NCBI GenBank assembly: GCA_937907585.1 | Contig: CALCVH010000081.1 | Coordinates: 1-24,275, forward strand | Reading direction: 5' to 3' | Origin: an uncultured Bacillota bacterium | GTDB lineage: Bacteria; Bacillota_I; Bacilli_A; Izemoplasmatales; UBA1188 | DNA length: 24,275 nucleotides | Part shown: positions 7,217 to 16,700 of the stretch, one piece after another | How positions within the stretch are numbered: the stretch's first letter is position 1 | Layout: each line of letters starts with the position of its first letter | Translations under genes and position numbers: made by a program | The notes under the pieces: generated by a model | The model's input: only the letters and a program-made list of their open reading frames with translations | Database searches by the model: none | Told to the model about the DNA's origin: nothing

Positions 7217-9013
7217 ATGAATAAATCAGATATGTTATCAAGAATTGAAGAATTAGAAAAAGAGATATCTCTCTTGCCGTCTGGTTCCATTACTAAGAAG
7301 AAAATGGATGGGAAGGTGTACTATTATCATCGTATATCTTATGAAGGAAAACGGAAAGAGAAATATATACCTTTAGAAAAACTAAATGATTTATACCAGC
7401 AAATTCAGAAACGAAAAGAACTTGAGATAGAGTTAAAAGATTTAAAAAATAATAGTATTACAAAACAAAAACAAGAAAAAAATGTGAATTTAAAATTTAA
7501 AACATTTGTTCGAATAGGTGAACAACTAATTAAGATGGCTTCACTTTCTAAGGACTATAGGCGTAGGGAGTGTTATGATACTTTAAGTGATTTTGTATTT
7601 GGAAAGCCACAGGATAAAGTTTTTATTCTTTATGGATTAAGACGAACAGGCAAAACAACACTAATGCGACAAGTCATACTAAATATGACTGACGAGCAGT
7701 TAAGTAAAACAGCGTTTATGCAAATAACTCAAGGAAATACTTTATCTCAAGTATATTCGGATCTTAAGATTCTTGAAGACTATGGTTACAAATACATATT
7801 TATTGATGAAGTAACAATGCTTGAAGATTTTATAGAGGGTGCTGCTGTTTTTTCTGATATTTATGCGGCAAGCGGTATGAAGATAGTGTTGTCTGGCACT
7901 GATTCTTTAGGATTTGCTTTTACTTCAAAAAATCAGTTATATGATCGTTGCATTATGCTTCATACAACATTCATTCCATATCGTGAATTTGAAAGAGTTC
8001 TCGGAATAAAAGGAATAGATGAATACATAAGATATGGCGGAACAATGAGTTTGGGCGGCTTTAACTACAACGATAGTTCTCCTTTTTCAACTAAAGAAAA
8101 AGCGGATGATTATATTGATAGTGCTATTGCTCGAAATATTCAACATTCATTGAAATATTATCAAGATGGTGGCCATTTTCACCAACTATATGACCTATAT
8201 GCTAAAGATGAATTAACTAGCGCAATTAATCGGGTAGTTGAAAATTTAAATCATCGTTTCACAAAAGATGTGCTTACGCAAGCGTTCAAATCTTCAGATC
8301 TGTCTATTACATCTAGAAACATGATGTCAGATCGTAAAAAACCTCTCAATCTTGAAGAAAATATTGATCGTAGTTTTGTTGAAAAAACTTTAAAAACAAT
8401 GTTTGATATCCTAGAAAAAGATGAACAGACAGTTGAAATCGATGATGTTCATGCTAATCAAATTAAAGAATATTTTTCAATTCTTGACCTTATATCTGAT
8501 ATTGATTTAATTCATCTTCCACGAGAAAAAGAAGTAACTAAAAAAACAATTCTAACTCAACCAGGAATGAGATATGCATTTGCACAAGCGCTCGTTAATT
8601 CTTTGCTTATGGATCAAAAGTTTGGTGATTTGGATATTATTGACAGAAATCGAGTTTTGGAAAGAGTTTTGGACACTGTCAAGGGTTTTATCATGGAGGA
8701 GATTGTTTTACTTGAAACAAAAATTGCACAACCAAAAATGAAAGTCTTCCAAGTTCAATTCGCTATTGGCGAATTTGATATGGTAGTTCAAAACGAATCA
8801 GTTCCTTCCTGCACCATTTACGAAATTAAACACAGTAAGGAAATTGTTTCTGACCAATATCGTCATCTAATTGATGAAGAAAAATGCCAATTGACCGAAC
8901 GAGCTTTTGGAAAAATCATAGATAAATGTGTAATTTATAGAGGTCCAAGTTCACAAGTCGAAGGCATAAAATATTTGAATGTTGAAGAATATTTGAAAGG
9001 GCTTGCTAAATAG
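7217..9013 (+). CDS. AAA_14-type ATPase fused to a PD-(D/E)XK-like nuclease domain
   Basis: The protein has 598 residues and is cytosolic. Residues 8-80 are a coiled coil around a small domain with GSITKK, YYYH and KYIPLEK patterns, resembling DUF6788. The ATPase follows: Walker A GLRRTGKTT (140-148), Walker B IFIDEVT (194-200), sensor strand VLSGTDS (224-230). This GxRRxGKTT/DEV/SGS-like set is the AAA_14/DUF4143 ATPase class. The C-terminus carries GEFDMVV (D521) and IYEIKHSK (E536, K538), the D...ExK core of a PD-(D/E)XK nuclease. AAGGTGA (7204-7210) precedes the ATG. Arginine codons are mainly CGT/CGA, unlike the AGA of its neighbours, and the gene lies between 19-bp direct repeats, so it was acquired by transfer. 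Known relatives have no settled function; defence or element maintenance is only inferred. Confidence 0.75.
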   Translation: MNKSDMLSRIEELEKEISLLPSGSITKKKMDGKVYYYHRISYEGKRKEKYIPLEKLNDLYQQIQKRKELEIELKDLKNNSITKQKQEKNVNLKFKTFVRIGEQLIKMASLSKDYRRRECYDTLSDFVFGKPQDKVFILYGLRRTGKTTLMRQVILNMTDEQLSKTAFMQITQGNTLSQVYSDLKILEDYGYKYIFIDEVTMLEDFIEGAAVFSDIYAASGMKIVLSGTDSLGFAFTSKNQLYDRCIMLHTTFIPYREFERVLGIKGIDEYIRYGGTMSLGGFNYNDSSPFSTKEKADDYIDSAIARNIQHSLKYYQDGGHFHQLYDLYAKDELTSAINRVVENLNHRFTKDVLTQAFKSSDLSITSRNMMSDRKKPLNLEENIDRSFVEKTLKTMFDILEKDEQTVEIDDVHANQIKEYFSILDLISDIDLIHLPREKEVTKKTILTQPGMRYAFAQALVNSLLMDQKFGDLDIIDRNRVLERVLDTVKGFIMEEIVLLETKIAQPKMKVFQVQFAIGEFDMVVQNESVPSCTIYEIKHSKEIVSDQYRHLIDEEKCQLTERAFGKIIDKCVIYRGPSSQVEGIKYLNVEEYLKGLAK

Positions 9014-9024
9014 TATAACTGATT

Positions 9025-9043
9025 ATCATTTGAATATGAATAT
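9025..9043 (+). repeat. Right copy of 19-bp direct repeat
   Basis: Identical to 6951-6969. Here it runs on into GATTCATTATTCTAA, which supplies the four codons and stop that the upstream gene would have had before insertion. The right copy also forms the left arm of a dyad (9032-9055). Confidence 0.75.
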
Positions 9044-9055
9044 GATTCATTATTC
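9032..9055. terminator. Weak dyad between convergent genes
   Basis: ATGAAT (9036-9041) pairs with ATTCAT (9045-9050), extended by GAAT (9032-9035) with ATTC (9052-9055) across a bulged T. It lies between the ends of the ATPase-nuclease gene and the AraC gene. It could serve as a weak two-way terminator; no G/C-rich stem supports a strong one. Confidence 0.3.
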
Positions 9056-9877
9056 TAAAGTATTCCATGTCTTTCTATGCTTAGCTGGTGTATTACCGTA
9101 ATATTTGCTAAATAGTTTTGTAAAATGAGATAAAGATTGAAAACCAACTTCTATGGAAATATCCATAATAGAATAAGAAGTAGTTTCAATTAATCTTTTT
9201 GCGTATTCTAATCTTATTGAAGCGAAGTATTCTGCTAATGTAGTGCCTGTTTCACTTTTAAACAAGCGATTTATGTGAGCGTATGAATAGTTCGCTTTTT
9301 TTGATATTTCAGATAAACTTAAAGAAAAATTCTTTTTATCATGAAGAAGTTCCATCATGGTGTTTACTACAATAGAATAGTTTCTAGATACTATCTTATC
9401 TTGATAATAATGAAGCACTATAGAAGATAAATCTAAAAATATAGGAGATAGAATTTCTTCTGGATAGTTATTGTTTTGATAGATAGTTGATGTTTTACTT
9501 ATAAAGTTTGAAAAGTATCTATTCGAAGTATTCGCTATTGGTATTTCAATTAATTCTGATTGATCTAGTCTATCAAACAGTTCTTTATCTATTAGTTCAA
9601 AGAAGGAAGTGAAGAATTTTTTAGAAACATTTAAGGTAAATAACTCAAAAGTTTTTTTGTCTTCTTCAACTGTTATATAATGTGAATCTTTAGGTCTTAA
9701 CAAAAGAAGAGTATTTTCATATACTTTTCTTGTATCACCATTTATATGGTGAATCATCTCGCCTTTTGTTACTATTGAGAATTCATAATAATCATGATCA
9801 TGTAGTTCCATATATGATTCATTAATATAGTTGAATTCAAATTTCTGTTTTCTTTCTGTGAACTTATATGTTTTCAT
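9050..9877 (-). CDS. AraC-family transcriptional regulator
   Basis: The protein has 275 residues. Residues about 15-100 form a cupin-like sensor (HDHDYYEFSIV, then KGEMIHHING, then LLLRPKDSHYI), expected to bind a sugar. The last 100 residues hold two helix-turn-helix units: LSEISKKANYSYAHINRLFK and IMDISIEVGFQSLSHFTKLF, followed by the typical GNTPAKHRK end. I start at ATG 9877 because AAAGGAAGAG lies just upstream. The longer reading from GTG 9898 would begin before the expected transcript start given a -10 box at 9904-9899. It is divergent from the sugar-transport operon, with 165 bases between the two starts, and is its likely activator. Its 3' end converges on the inserted ATPase gene. 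Confidence 0.93.
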   Translation of the reverse strand: MKTYKFTERKQKFEFNYINESYMELHDHDYYEFSIVTKGEMIHHINGDTRKVYENTLLLLRPKDSHYITVEEDKKTFELFTLNVSKKFFTSFFELIDKELFDRLDQSELIEIPIANTSNRYFSNFISKTSTIYQNNNYPEEILSPIFLDLSSIVLHYYQDKIVSRNYSIVVNTMMELLHDKKNFSLSLSEISKKANYSYAHINRLFKSETGTTLAEYFASIRLEYAKRLIETTSYSIMDISIEVGFQSLSHFTKLFSKYYGNTPAKHRKTWNTLE

Positions 9878-9898
9878 ATTTTCTCTTCCTTTTATCAC

Positions 9899-9929
9899 AT
9901 TATAGCAAAAAAATAACTAAAATGTTCAA
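9899..9929 (-). promoter_or_regulatory. Promoter of the AraC-type regulator gene
   Basis: On the minus strand, TTGAAC (9929-9924) and TATAAT (9904-9899) are 19 bases apart, slightly long. Start would be near 9892, leaving a leader of about 15 bases with the ribosome site. A GCAAAAAAATA element (9905-9915) lies in the spacer, which would suit autoregulation. Confidence 0.55.
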
Positions 9930-9944
9930 AAATCGCAAAAAATA
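9905..9944. repeat. Paired GCAAAAAATA elements, candidate AraC-type sites
   Basis: GCAAAAAAATA (9905-9915) and GCAAAAAATA (9935-9944) are direct repeats 30 bases apart, about three helical turns. The second lies just upstream of the expected -35 region of the rightward operon, the usual place for an AraC-type activator. A-rich composition makes chance similarity possible. Confidence 0.35.
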
Positions 9945-9980
9945 GTCATTGTAGTATATATTTTTATTTTAATAATGTTT

Positions 9981-9986
9981 TATAAT
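9981..9986 (+). promoter_or_regulatory. -10 box of the glycan-use operon
   Basis: TATAAT stands without a recognisable -35 box at 9958-9963. A weak -35 fits an activator-dependent promoter beside an AraC gene. Start would be near 9993. Confidence 0.45.
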
Positions 9987-10015
9987 AAAATTATAAAGGA
10001 CATGATTTTTTTTGA

Positions 10016-10042
10016 GGAGGTTTTTGGTTTACCAAAAAGTTT
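10016..10042 (+). promoter_or_regulatory. Shine-Dalgarno separated from the start codon by a hairpin
   Basis: GGAGG (10016-10020) lies 22 bases before the ATG at 10043, too far for normal initiation. The gap holds TTTTTGG (10021-10027) and CCAAAAA (10032-10038), a 7-bp stem with a TTTA loop. Folding would bring the ribosome site to about four bases plus the stem from the start. A 14-codon frame (ATG 10002, TGA 10044-10046) overlaps the ATG as ATGA, an alternative route by coupling. Confidence 0.45.
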
Positions 10043-11812
10043 ATGAAGAAGAATATAATCATAATAATTTTTATTTTATTATTTACTTTAGTTTTATCAT
10101 CTTGTAAGAAAACTGTAGTTGATTCAACAATAACTGAGATTGTTGTTGAACTTAAAGATGGTGGAACAGGATATACTTGGCTAGAAGAAGCTGGCGCAAG
10201 ATTTAGTGAACTTAAAAAGGATTATAGTTACGCTAGTGGAAAGACTGGCGTAAAAGTAATTGTTAATCCAGTAGAAAATCCTTCTTTAAACGCATCTGAA
10301 ACATCAGGTACATGTATATATGATATATGGAATCTTACTAATTTAGCGAATTATGCAAATACTGGTAAGATTATCTGTATCGATGATATGATGAAGAAGA
10401 AGAGCGATACAAGACTTGGACAAGCTATTTCAATTGATGATAAGATTGATGAAGTTAATAAAACAAAATACCAAGTAAATGGAAAATATTATGGCGCTCC
10501 TACTTGTGAATACTATCCATCATTATCTTATGATGTAAACTTATTTGATAGATATGGATATTATATCGCAAGTGATGAAAGCGGAAGACCATTTGATTCA
10601 ACTATTTTAGACGATACTATATATTTTATTAATATTGGAGAAACAAACGAAAAGTCATGTGGACCAGATGGAGAATTTGGAACTAGTGATGATGGACTTC
10701 CATCTTCACTTAGAGAACTTATTGCTTTATGTGAGTTTATGAAGAGTGAAGGTGTATCACCATTATCGTTTACAGGTCAATATAGATATTATTCTAACTT
10801 CTTACCTACAGCTTTAATGATCGCTTTACAAGGATATGAAAGAAGTTTAGGAATGTATAATTTTAATAGTGAAGCAGTTATAGTAACTGCTGAAAGCAAT
10901 GAACCATTATATCCAGGCTGCACATATATCAAAAAACCAATTACTGAAACTGTTACACTTACTGAAGAAAGCGGATATTTAACTACATGGGGTGTTGAAA
11001 AATATTACGCATTAGCGTTTACTGAAATTGCTTATTCAGAAGGTTGGTTTGGAAGATGCGTTACAACACAAAAGAGCCAATTAGATTCAATTCAAAACTT
11101 TATCTTTAGTGATTTTTCAAGCAAATATGAAAAGATTGGTATTCATATTGATGGATCATATTGGTATAACGAAGGTAAGATTCATGACTATTTCAAACAA
11201 TATGAAAATATGAGCCAATTAACTGGCTTTGAAGAAAGAAAATTAGCCTATATGTCTCTTCCTGTTAATATTGATGAATCAGTAGTTGAGGGAGAAGGAA
11301 AAGGACAAACTATCACTGATATGGCATATGGTATGTTTGTTATAAATGGTAACTTAAAGGATAATAGTGAACTATTAAACGCTTCAATGGATTTCCTTGA
11401 ATTCTTAGAATCTGATGCTGAATTATCTAAATATTCATCTAATACATCTATCAAGAGATCATTAAATTACGAAATAACTACTAGCGATAAAAATGATCTT
11501 GCGTATTATGGTAAAGAATTATTTAGCTTATTAAATAAAGAATCAACTCATGTAATATATTTATCAGCTAATAATGAAACATTTAAAGCTAACGCTGATG
11601 CGTTCGCACTTGGATGGACTAATGCATTCTTTAGATACGGTTCTCAAGCACAGAGTTATTATGATGCGAGAGAAAGAAGATATGTTGATAATATGTATAC
11701 TGCATTTAAGGAACAAGCTATTAAGAAATCAGTATGGAAAGGAATGTATAAAGGAAGTAATGCTTCTACATTTGATGATTTAACAAGCACTCTTCCTGAA
11801 TCACTTAAATAA
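10043..11812 (+). CDS. Extracellular sugar-binding lipoprotein of an ABC importer
   Basis: The protein has 589 residues. MKKN followed by a long hydrophobic run and LSSC (C21) is a lipoprotein signal, anchoring it to the outer face of the membrane. The body has the layout of cluster-B (SBP_bac_1-like) binding proteins, with an insertion holding a DGEFGTSDDG acidic loop (about 212-221) that looks like a calcium site. It is longer than the common 420-450 residues of the family, matching the larger type seen for complex oligosaccharides. Two permease genes follow at once, the first only two bases downstream, so it should deliver substrate to them. It is the first gene of a long operon under the probable control of the divergent AraC protein. 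The substrate cannot be told from sequence. Confidence 0.88.
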   Translation: MKKNIIIIIFILLFTLVLSSCKKTVVDSTITEIVVELKDGGTGYTWLEEAGARFSELKKDYSYASGKTGVKVIVNPVENPSLNASETSGTCIYDIWNLTNLANYANTGKIICIDDMMKKKSDTRLGQAISIDDKIDEVNKTKYQVNGKYYGAPTCEYYPSLSYDVNLFDRYGYYIASDESGRPFDSTILDDTIYFINIGETNEKSCGPDGEFGTSDDGLPSSLRELIALCEFMKSEGVSPLSFTGQYRYYSNFLPTALMIALQGYERSLGMYNFNSEAVIVTAESNEPLYPGCTYIKKPITETVTLTEESGYLTTWGVEKYYALAFTEIAYSEGWFGRCVTTQKSQLDSIQNFIFSDFSSKYEKIGIHIDGSYWYNEGKIHDYFKQYENMSQLTGFEERKLAYMSLPVNIDESVVEGEGKGQTITDMAYGMFVINGNLKDNSELLNASMDFLEFLESDAELSKYSSNTSIKRSLNYEITTSDKNDLAYYGKELFSLLNKESTHVIYLSANNETFKANADAFALGWTNAFFRYGSQAQSYYDARERRYVDNMYTAFKEQAIKKSVWKGMYKGSNASTFDDLTSTLPESLK

Positions 11813-11814
11813 TT

Positions 11815-12771
11815 ATGAACGATACAAAACGAAAACCAATGAGTAGAACTGCGAAAAGAAATCTATTCTTTGTGGCGATGACCATTTATCCGCTACTGGT
11901 TTTCGTTTTGTTTTATATTGTAGTAAACTTTAATACAATAATTTTATCTTTTACTGAATATAATACAATCCCAGGACAAATTGGATATACTAGAGCTTTT
12001 TCAGGAATCAAAAACTTTAGAGTAGTATTCGATATGCTTAAATATGAAAATAACTATGTAATGATAATCAATTCATTTAAGTTATTCTTCTATAAATTAA
12101 TAATTGGACTACCAATTTCATTTATATTCGCATACTACATCTATAAAAAATACAGATTCCATAAATTCTATAGGGTAATATGTTTCTTACCAAATATTAT
12201 TCCTAACTTAATTATGGTTTATCTATTTAGGTTCTTCGTTAATCAAGGATTTATCGCTATCTTTAACGCTGAAAGAGGATTACTACAAAATCCTACAACA
12301 GAATTTGGAACTATCATATTCTTTAATTTATGGTTAGGATTTGCGACTCAAACACTCGTTTTCGCATCAGCGATGAGCGGAATAGATAATTCTATAATAG
12401 AAGCGGCGTCTATGGATGGCGCAACACCAATTCAAGAATTATGGTATGTGATTCTTCCAGGTGTGTTTAAGACATTTGAGACATACGTTTTAGTTGGAAT
12501 CGCAACTATGTTTGTTGATCAGATGAGCTTGATGACATTCTATGATAAATTTGATATTCCTGGAAATATGAGAACAGTTGGATACTACCTATATTTCCAA
12601 TCATATGAATCAGATTATGTTCCTAATACATCTTGGGAAACTAACCATGCATATGGAAAGCTTTCATATAGCCAAATAAGTTCATTCAGTTTAATGATTT
12701 CATTAATTGTAATACCTATCACATTAATAACTAGAAAACTATTTAATAGGTTTGGACCATCGGAGGATTAA
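11815..12771 (+). CDS. CUT1-type sugar ABC permease, first subunit (UgpA/MalF-like)
   Basis: The protein has 318 residues with about six membrane spans, the first at residues 18-40. The coupling loop EAASMDGATPIQELWYVILPG (about 196 onward) is the EAA motif that docks the ATPase. It begins two bases after the binding-protein stop without a clear Shine-Dalgarno, so it relies on coupling. Its C-terminal codons contain GGAGG (12762-12766), the ribosome site for the next permease. It forms a heterodimer with that permease. No ATP-binding subunit is encoded in the window, so it probably uses a shared MsmX/MsmK-type ATPase. Confidence 0.92.
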   Translation: MNDTKRKPMSRTAKRNLFFVAMTIYPLLVFVLFYIVVNFNTIILSFTEYNTIPGQIGYTRAFSGIKNFRVVFDMLKYENNYVMIINSFKLFFYKLIIGLPISFIFAYYIYKKYRFHKFYRVICFLPNIIPNLIMVYLFRFFVNQGFIAIFNAERGLLQNPTTEFGTIIFFNLWLGFATQTLVFASAMSGIDNSIIEAASMDGATPIQELWYVILPGVFKTFETYVLVGIATMFVDQMSLMTFYDKFDIPGNMRTVGYYLYFQSYESDYVPNTSWETNHAYGKLSYSQISSFSLMISLIVIPITLITRKLFNRFGPSED

Positions 12772-12773
12772 TT

Positions 12774-13775
12774 ATGGAAAAAAATGATAATAGACTAGTT
12801 ATGAATGTATATAATACTAATAAAAATAGAAAATCCTCTAAATTTAATTTATTTGCGTTTTTAGTATTTATCCTGCTTATGTTTTCATCTGTTTTAATGA
12901 TTGGATTACTTATTCTTGGAATAATCACATCTTTAAAACAGGAGAGCGATATATCTATAGATTCAAATATATTTGGCCTTCCAAATATGGAATGGTGGAA
13001 ATGGGATCAGTATTATCCAAATAATATTTTTGGTAACTACTTATACGCATTTAAGAATTTAACTCTTAAAATGAACAATACATATATTGTTGGATTATTC
13101 AATCCTACAAGAGTTAAAACTGAAGTAGAAGTAAATCTATTTACCGCATTCTTAAATACGATTCTTTACGCTGGTGTTGGTGGATTCTTCCAAGCTTTTA
13201 TTCCTCTATTTATGGGATATTTATGCGCAAAATACAAAAATAAATTATCTAGAGTTTTCTATTTAATCGCACTATTCGTTATTGCGATACCTATCGTTGG
13301 AAATCAACCATCAGTAATTAATTTAATGCGTAATTTACGTTTGTTCGATACATTAATTGGAGATTGGATTAGAAGAAGCACATTTACTAACGTTTATTTC
13401 TTACTATTTTATGCTTATTTCACCACAATCCCTGATGATTATGGTGAATCAGCTGAAATAGATGGCGCAACACAATTTAGCACAATGTTTAGAATATATT
13501 TACCACTAGCTTTACCTATGTTCTTTACTATTTATCTATTAGTGTTTGTCGCAGCGTGGAATGATTTTACGACGCCTATGTTATATATGCCAAGCTACCC
13601 AACAATTTCATATTTATTATATTTTAAAACTACTGTAAATAGTGGTTCCGCATTCAATAGTGATGTTAGAAGAATGGCGGCGTTAATGTTGTCAGCTATT
13701 CCAATCACAGTATTATTTATCGCGTTTAATAAGAGATTAATGACTAATTTAGCTGTTGGTGGTATCAAGGGGTAA
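12774..13775 (+). CDS. CUT1-type sugar ABC permease, second subunit (UgpE/MalG-like)
   Basis: The protein has 333 residues with about six membrane spans; the first is at residues 24-48. The EAA-type loop is GESAEIDGATQFSTMFRIYLP (about 224 onward). Residues about 55-105 form an unusually long loop between the first two spans, rich in W, N and Y, probably outside the cell facing the binding protein. GGAGG lies seven bases before the ATG. It is co-transcribed with its partner and with the large secreted protein that follows four bases later. Confidence 0.92.
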   Translation: MEKNDNRLVMNVYNTNKNRKSSKFNLFAFLVFILLMFSSVLMIGLLILGIITSLKQESDISIDSNIFGLPNMEWWKWDQYYPNNIFGNYLYAFKNLTLKMNNTYIVGLFNPTRVKTEVEVNLFTAFLNTILYAGVGGFFQAFIPLFMGYLCAKYKNKLSRVFYLIALFVIAIPIVGNQPSVINLMRNLRLFDTLIGDWIRRSTFTNVYFLLFYAYFTTIPDDYGESAEIDGATQFSTMFRIYLPLALPMFFTIYLLVFVAAWNDFTTPMLYMPSYPTISYLLYFKTTVNSGSAFNSDVRRMAALMLSAIPITVLFIAFNKRLMTNLAVGGIKG

Positions 13776-13779
13776 ACCT

Positions 13780-16700
13780 ATGAACAAAAGAAGCGCTTTA
13801 TCAGTATTTATTTTAATAGCTTTATTTGTTTTAATATTAGTTAGTGTATCTGATAATCATAAAGCTAACGCTATGGAATTATCTATTACACCTAGTGAAA
13901 CTAATATACTAAACGAATATCTTTTACATGATAAAATAACTATCAAATCTGATATAAAAGTTGATTATTATGGAGAAAAGACCGCATCTAATCCATTTGT
14001 GGAACTTCCAAGTGGAGAATTAATTAAAACAAATGAATTAGAATTCAGTCAAACTGGAACATATAAGATTAAATATAATTTAATCCATAATTCACTACCT
14101 ATAACATTTACTCAAGAAATTGAGGTTAAAGATAATTATTTCACTATTTCAGTTGATAATGGTAGCTATATTAAAAAATCAGATGATATAGATAGATTAA
14201 ATTCTTCTAAAGATGGATTGATCGCATCTTTAGCGGAAGATACTACTCTTTACTATAATAAAATAATTAATTTAAATGATGTAGATGAAAATGGGTTATC
14301 TAACGTTATTGAAGTAGAACCTATATTAGGTCATTTTACTGATTCTAAATATGTTGCGGATCAATCTAAAATATATGTGACTTTAACAGACTGTTATGAT
14401 GAGAGAATAACTCTAACATTAAAGATGGGAAGAAGCGAAAACTATACGGGCACATTTTTCCCTGGTGTTTTAACATATATGCAGGTATGTAAAGGATTAG
14501 ATAAAGGAGATTTACCTAATCTTGGTAGAACTAGACAAATTGTTCTAGATGGTGAAAAATATAGACTTTGGCCTGATGAAGAAGGTTCGATGAATGTTGG
14601 AATGTTTAACGCAACTTCATCAATGACAACAGGTGCTAAATGGATGTATGAACCTTCTACAAAAAGAGTATATTTAACATATAACGATAAAGAGAACTTC
14701 TTAGTAACTGATTTAGATGAACCTATAATCTATGAAAGTGAAGGATTATTCCCTGGTTTTACAACTGGAGAAGTCAAAGTATCTATCCATGCGTTATCAT
14801 ATTATTCTCCAATTAACGCTAGAATAGAACTAATATCAATTGGTAATGATAATCTATATGAACTATATGATAATAAATATAGTGATAATGTTAAACCAAT
14901 TATTAATACAAAATATGATAAAGATTCTTTCTATGTTGCGTTAGGTGAAAAAGTTAATATTCCAAATGCAGAAGTAATCGATGTAAATAAAAGAAGCGAT
15001 GCGATTATTAATGTATATACTGGATATAATACAGATAATAGAGTTAATGTATCTATAGAAAACAATTCATTTATCGCATCTAAACCTGATTTATATACAA
15101 TTGAATATAAAGCGATTGATAAAGCAGGAAATGAAACAATAAAAACAATAAATGTGATAGTTAAAGAAACTGCCAATTCTAAAACAATCAATTTAGAACT
15201 TGAACCATTTGCTTTATCATGTGGATCTATTACTAAATTCAAATATAATGTAACTGAATCACTCAACTCTAATATTGAAGATGTAAAAGTTGTAATAAGC
15301 GTATCATCTCCTCATCAAAATCAAATAATTGATAGTACAAATGAATTTATACCATTCTATGATGATGAATATAGAGTTACTGTTGAATATAGTGATAAAG
15401 TATCACATTATGTAGATGAATATATAGTTAAATCTCAAAAGACAGATGAAATATTCTTTGTGGATAATTTTAAACTTCCTAAATATTTTATAAAAGGATT
15501 TAAATACGCAATTGATAATGTATACGCATATACTTTTATTAATGGATATCCAGAAACTAAAACACCTAATTATTATGCAGTATATGATGGTGAAGAAGTA
15601 GAAATTAAAGACTTAAGTAATTTTACTATAGACTCATCAAAAGATAGTGTAAAATTAGTCGCTAGATTAAATGACTATAGCCTTGAATCTAAAGAAATAG
15701 AGATTCTTGATTGTTCATATAATGATGATTATAAAAAGATAGATATGACTAAGTTATTCTTAGGCGATTTTACTCCTAACTATATAAATGATAAAGGAAA
15801 TAGAATAGCTGATATAGTCTATGTATCTAATAAATTAAATGGTTCAAACACATTATCGTTTATTAATAGTGTGCTTGTTGATATGTTTAAGCTTACCTAT
15901 AGAATAACTGAACAGAATTCTAACTATGAATCATTCACTATCAAATTGACTGATTCAATTGACGAATCATTATATTCAACAATCAAATTCTATAATAAAG
16001 AAGATGGCACATATATTTCAATAAATAACGAATCACTACAAAAACTAAATGATTATAGTTTCTATTCAAATAATAAAAATACTATTATGTATAACTACTA
16101 TTCATCTAGTTTATATGTAGGAACTAATATATTTAAAGTTAAATTTAATTGTCCATCTAATAAATGTTACATAGGTATTACTTTAGATGGTATATATGAT
16201 AACGCAGGTATTCAAATATCAGAAATTAATAACCAGATCATATCTGGAAACAACTATAATGATAACGCTGCGCCTGAAATAGTATATCAGGATTTCCAGG
16301 GACATTATCCACTTGGAGAAGTAATAAACATTTCAAAATTCTATTCAGGTGATGTGTTAAAAGGAATAGATGTAAACACAATTTCATTTAGTGTAGTTGG
16401 ACCTGATGGATCTACTGTTTATGATAAAGATGATAATGTTATTACTTCACTTGATCCAAATGTATATAATACAATCAAACTCACAAATATAGGAAACTAT
16501 TATTGTATATATAAAGTTCAAGACTTCAATGGAAGAGTATCTACTGCGCAAGTATGTATATCATGTATAGATACAACTAATCCTGAAATTGTGCTAGATA
16601 ATATGAATGATGGAGCGACCATAATCGTTAAAGCTGGAAATAAAATTGAAATAGATTTTACAATTAAAGATGATTTATCCATTCCAAAAAATATGAAAGC

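Larger units (their letters stand above)
6970..9043 (+). mobile_element. Putative 2.07-kb insertion carrying one ATPase-nuclease gene
   Basis: The segment starts right after the left 19-bp repeat and ends with the right copy. It contains a hairpin terminator, a promoter with repeated operators and a single gene rich in CGT/CGA/CGG arginine codons, which are rare elsewhere in the window. Precise deletion restores a longer open frame for the upstream gene, ending convergently with the AraC gene. No transposase, integrase or convincing terminal inverted repeat is visible, so mobilisation would need a recombinase in trans or another mechanism. Confidence 0.55.

Noticed and set aside
6970..9024. 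Terminal inverted repeats at the ends of the putative insertion
   Set aside because: The ends share only AGTTA in inverted orientation with other bases mismatched, which is no better than chance in AT-rich DNA.
9878..9898. Longer AraC protein starting at GTG 9898
   Set aside because: The GTG adjoins the -10 box and would be upstream of the expected transcript start; ATG 9877 has a good ribosome site.
11574..11783. Plus-strand frame inside the sugar-binding protein gene
   Set aside because: It is a shadow in another frame of a strongly supported gene, with no ribosome site or domain.
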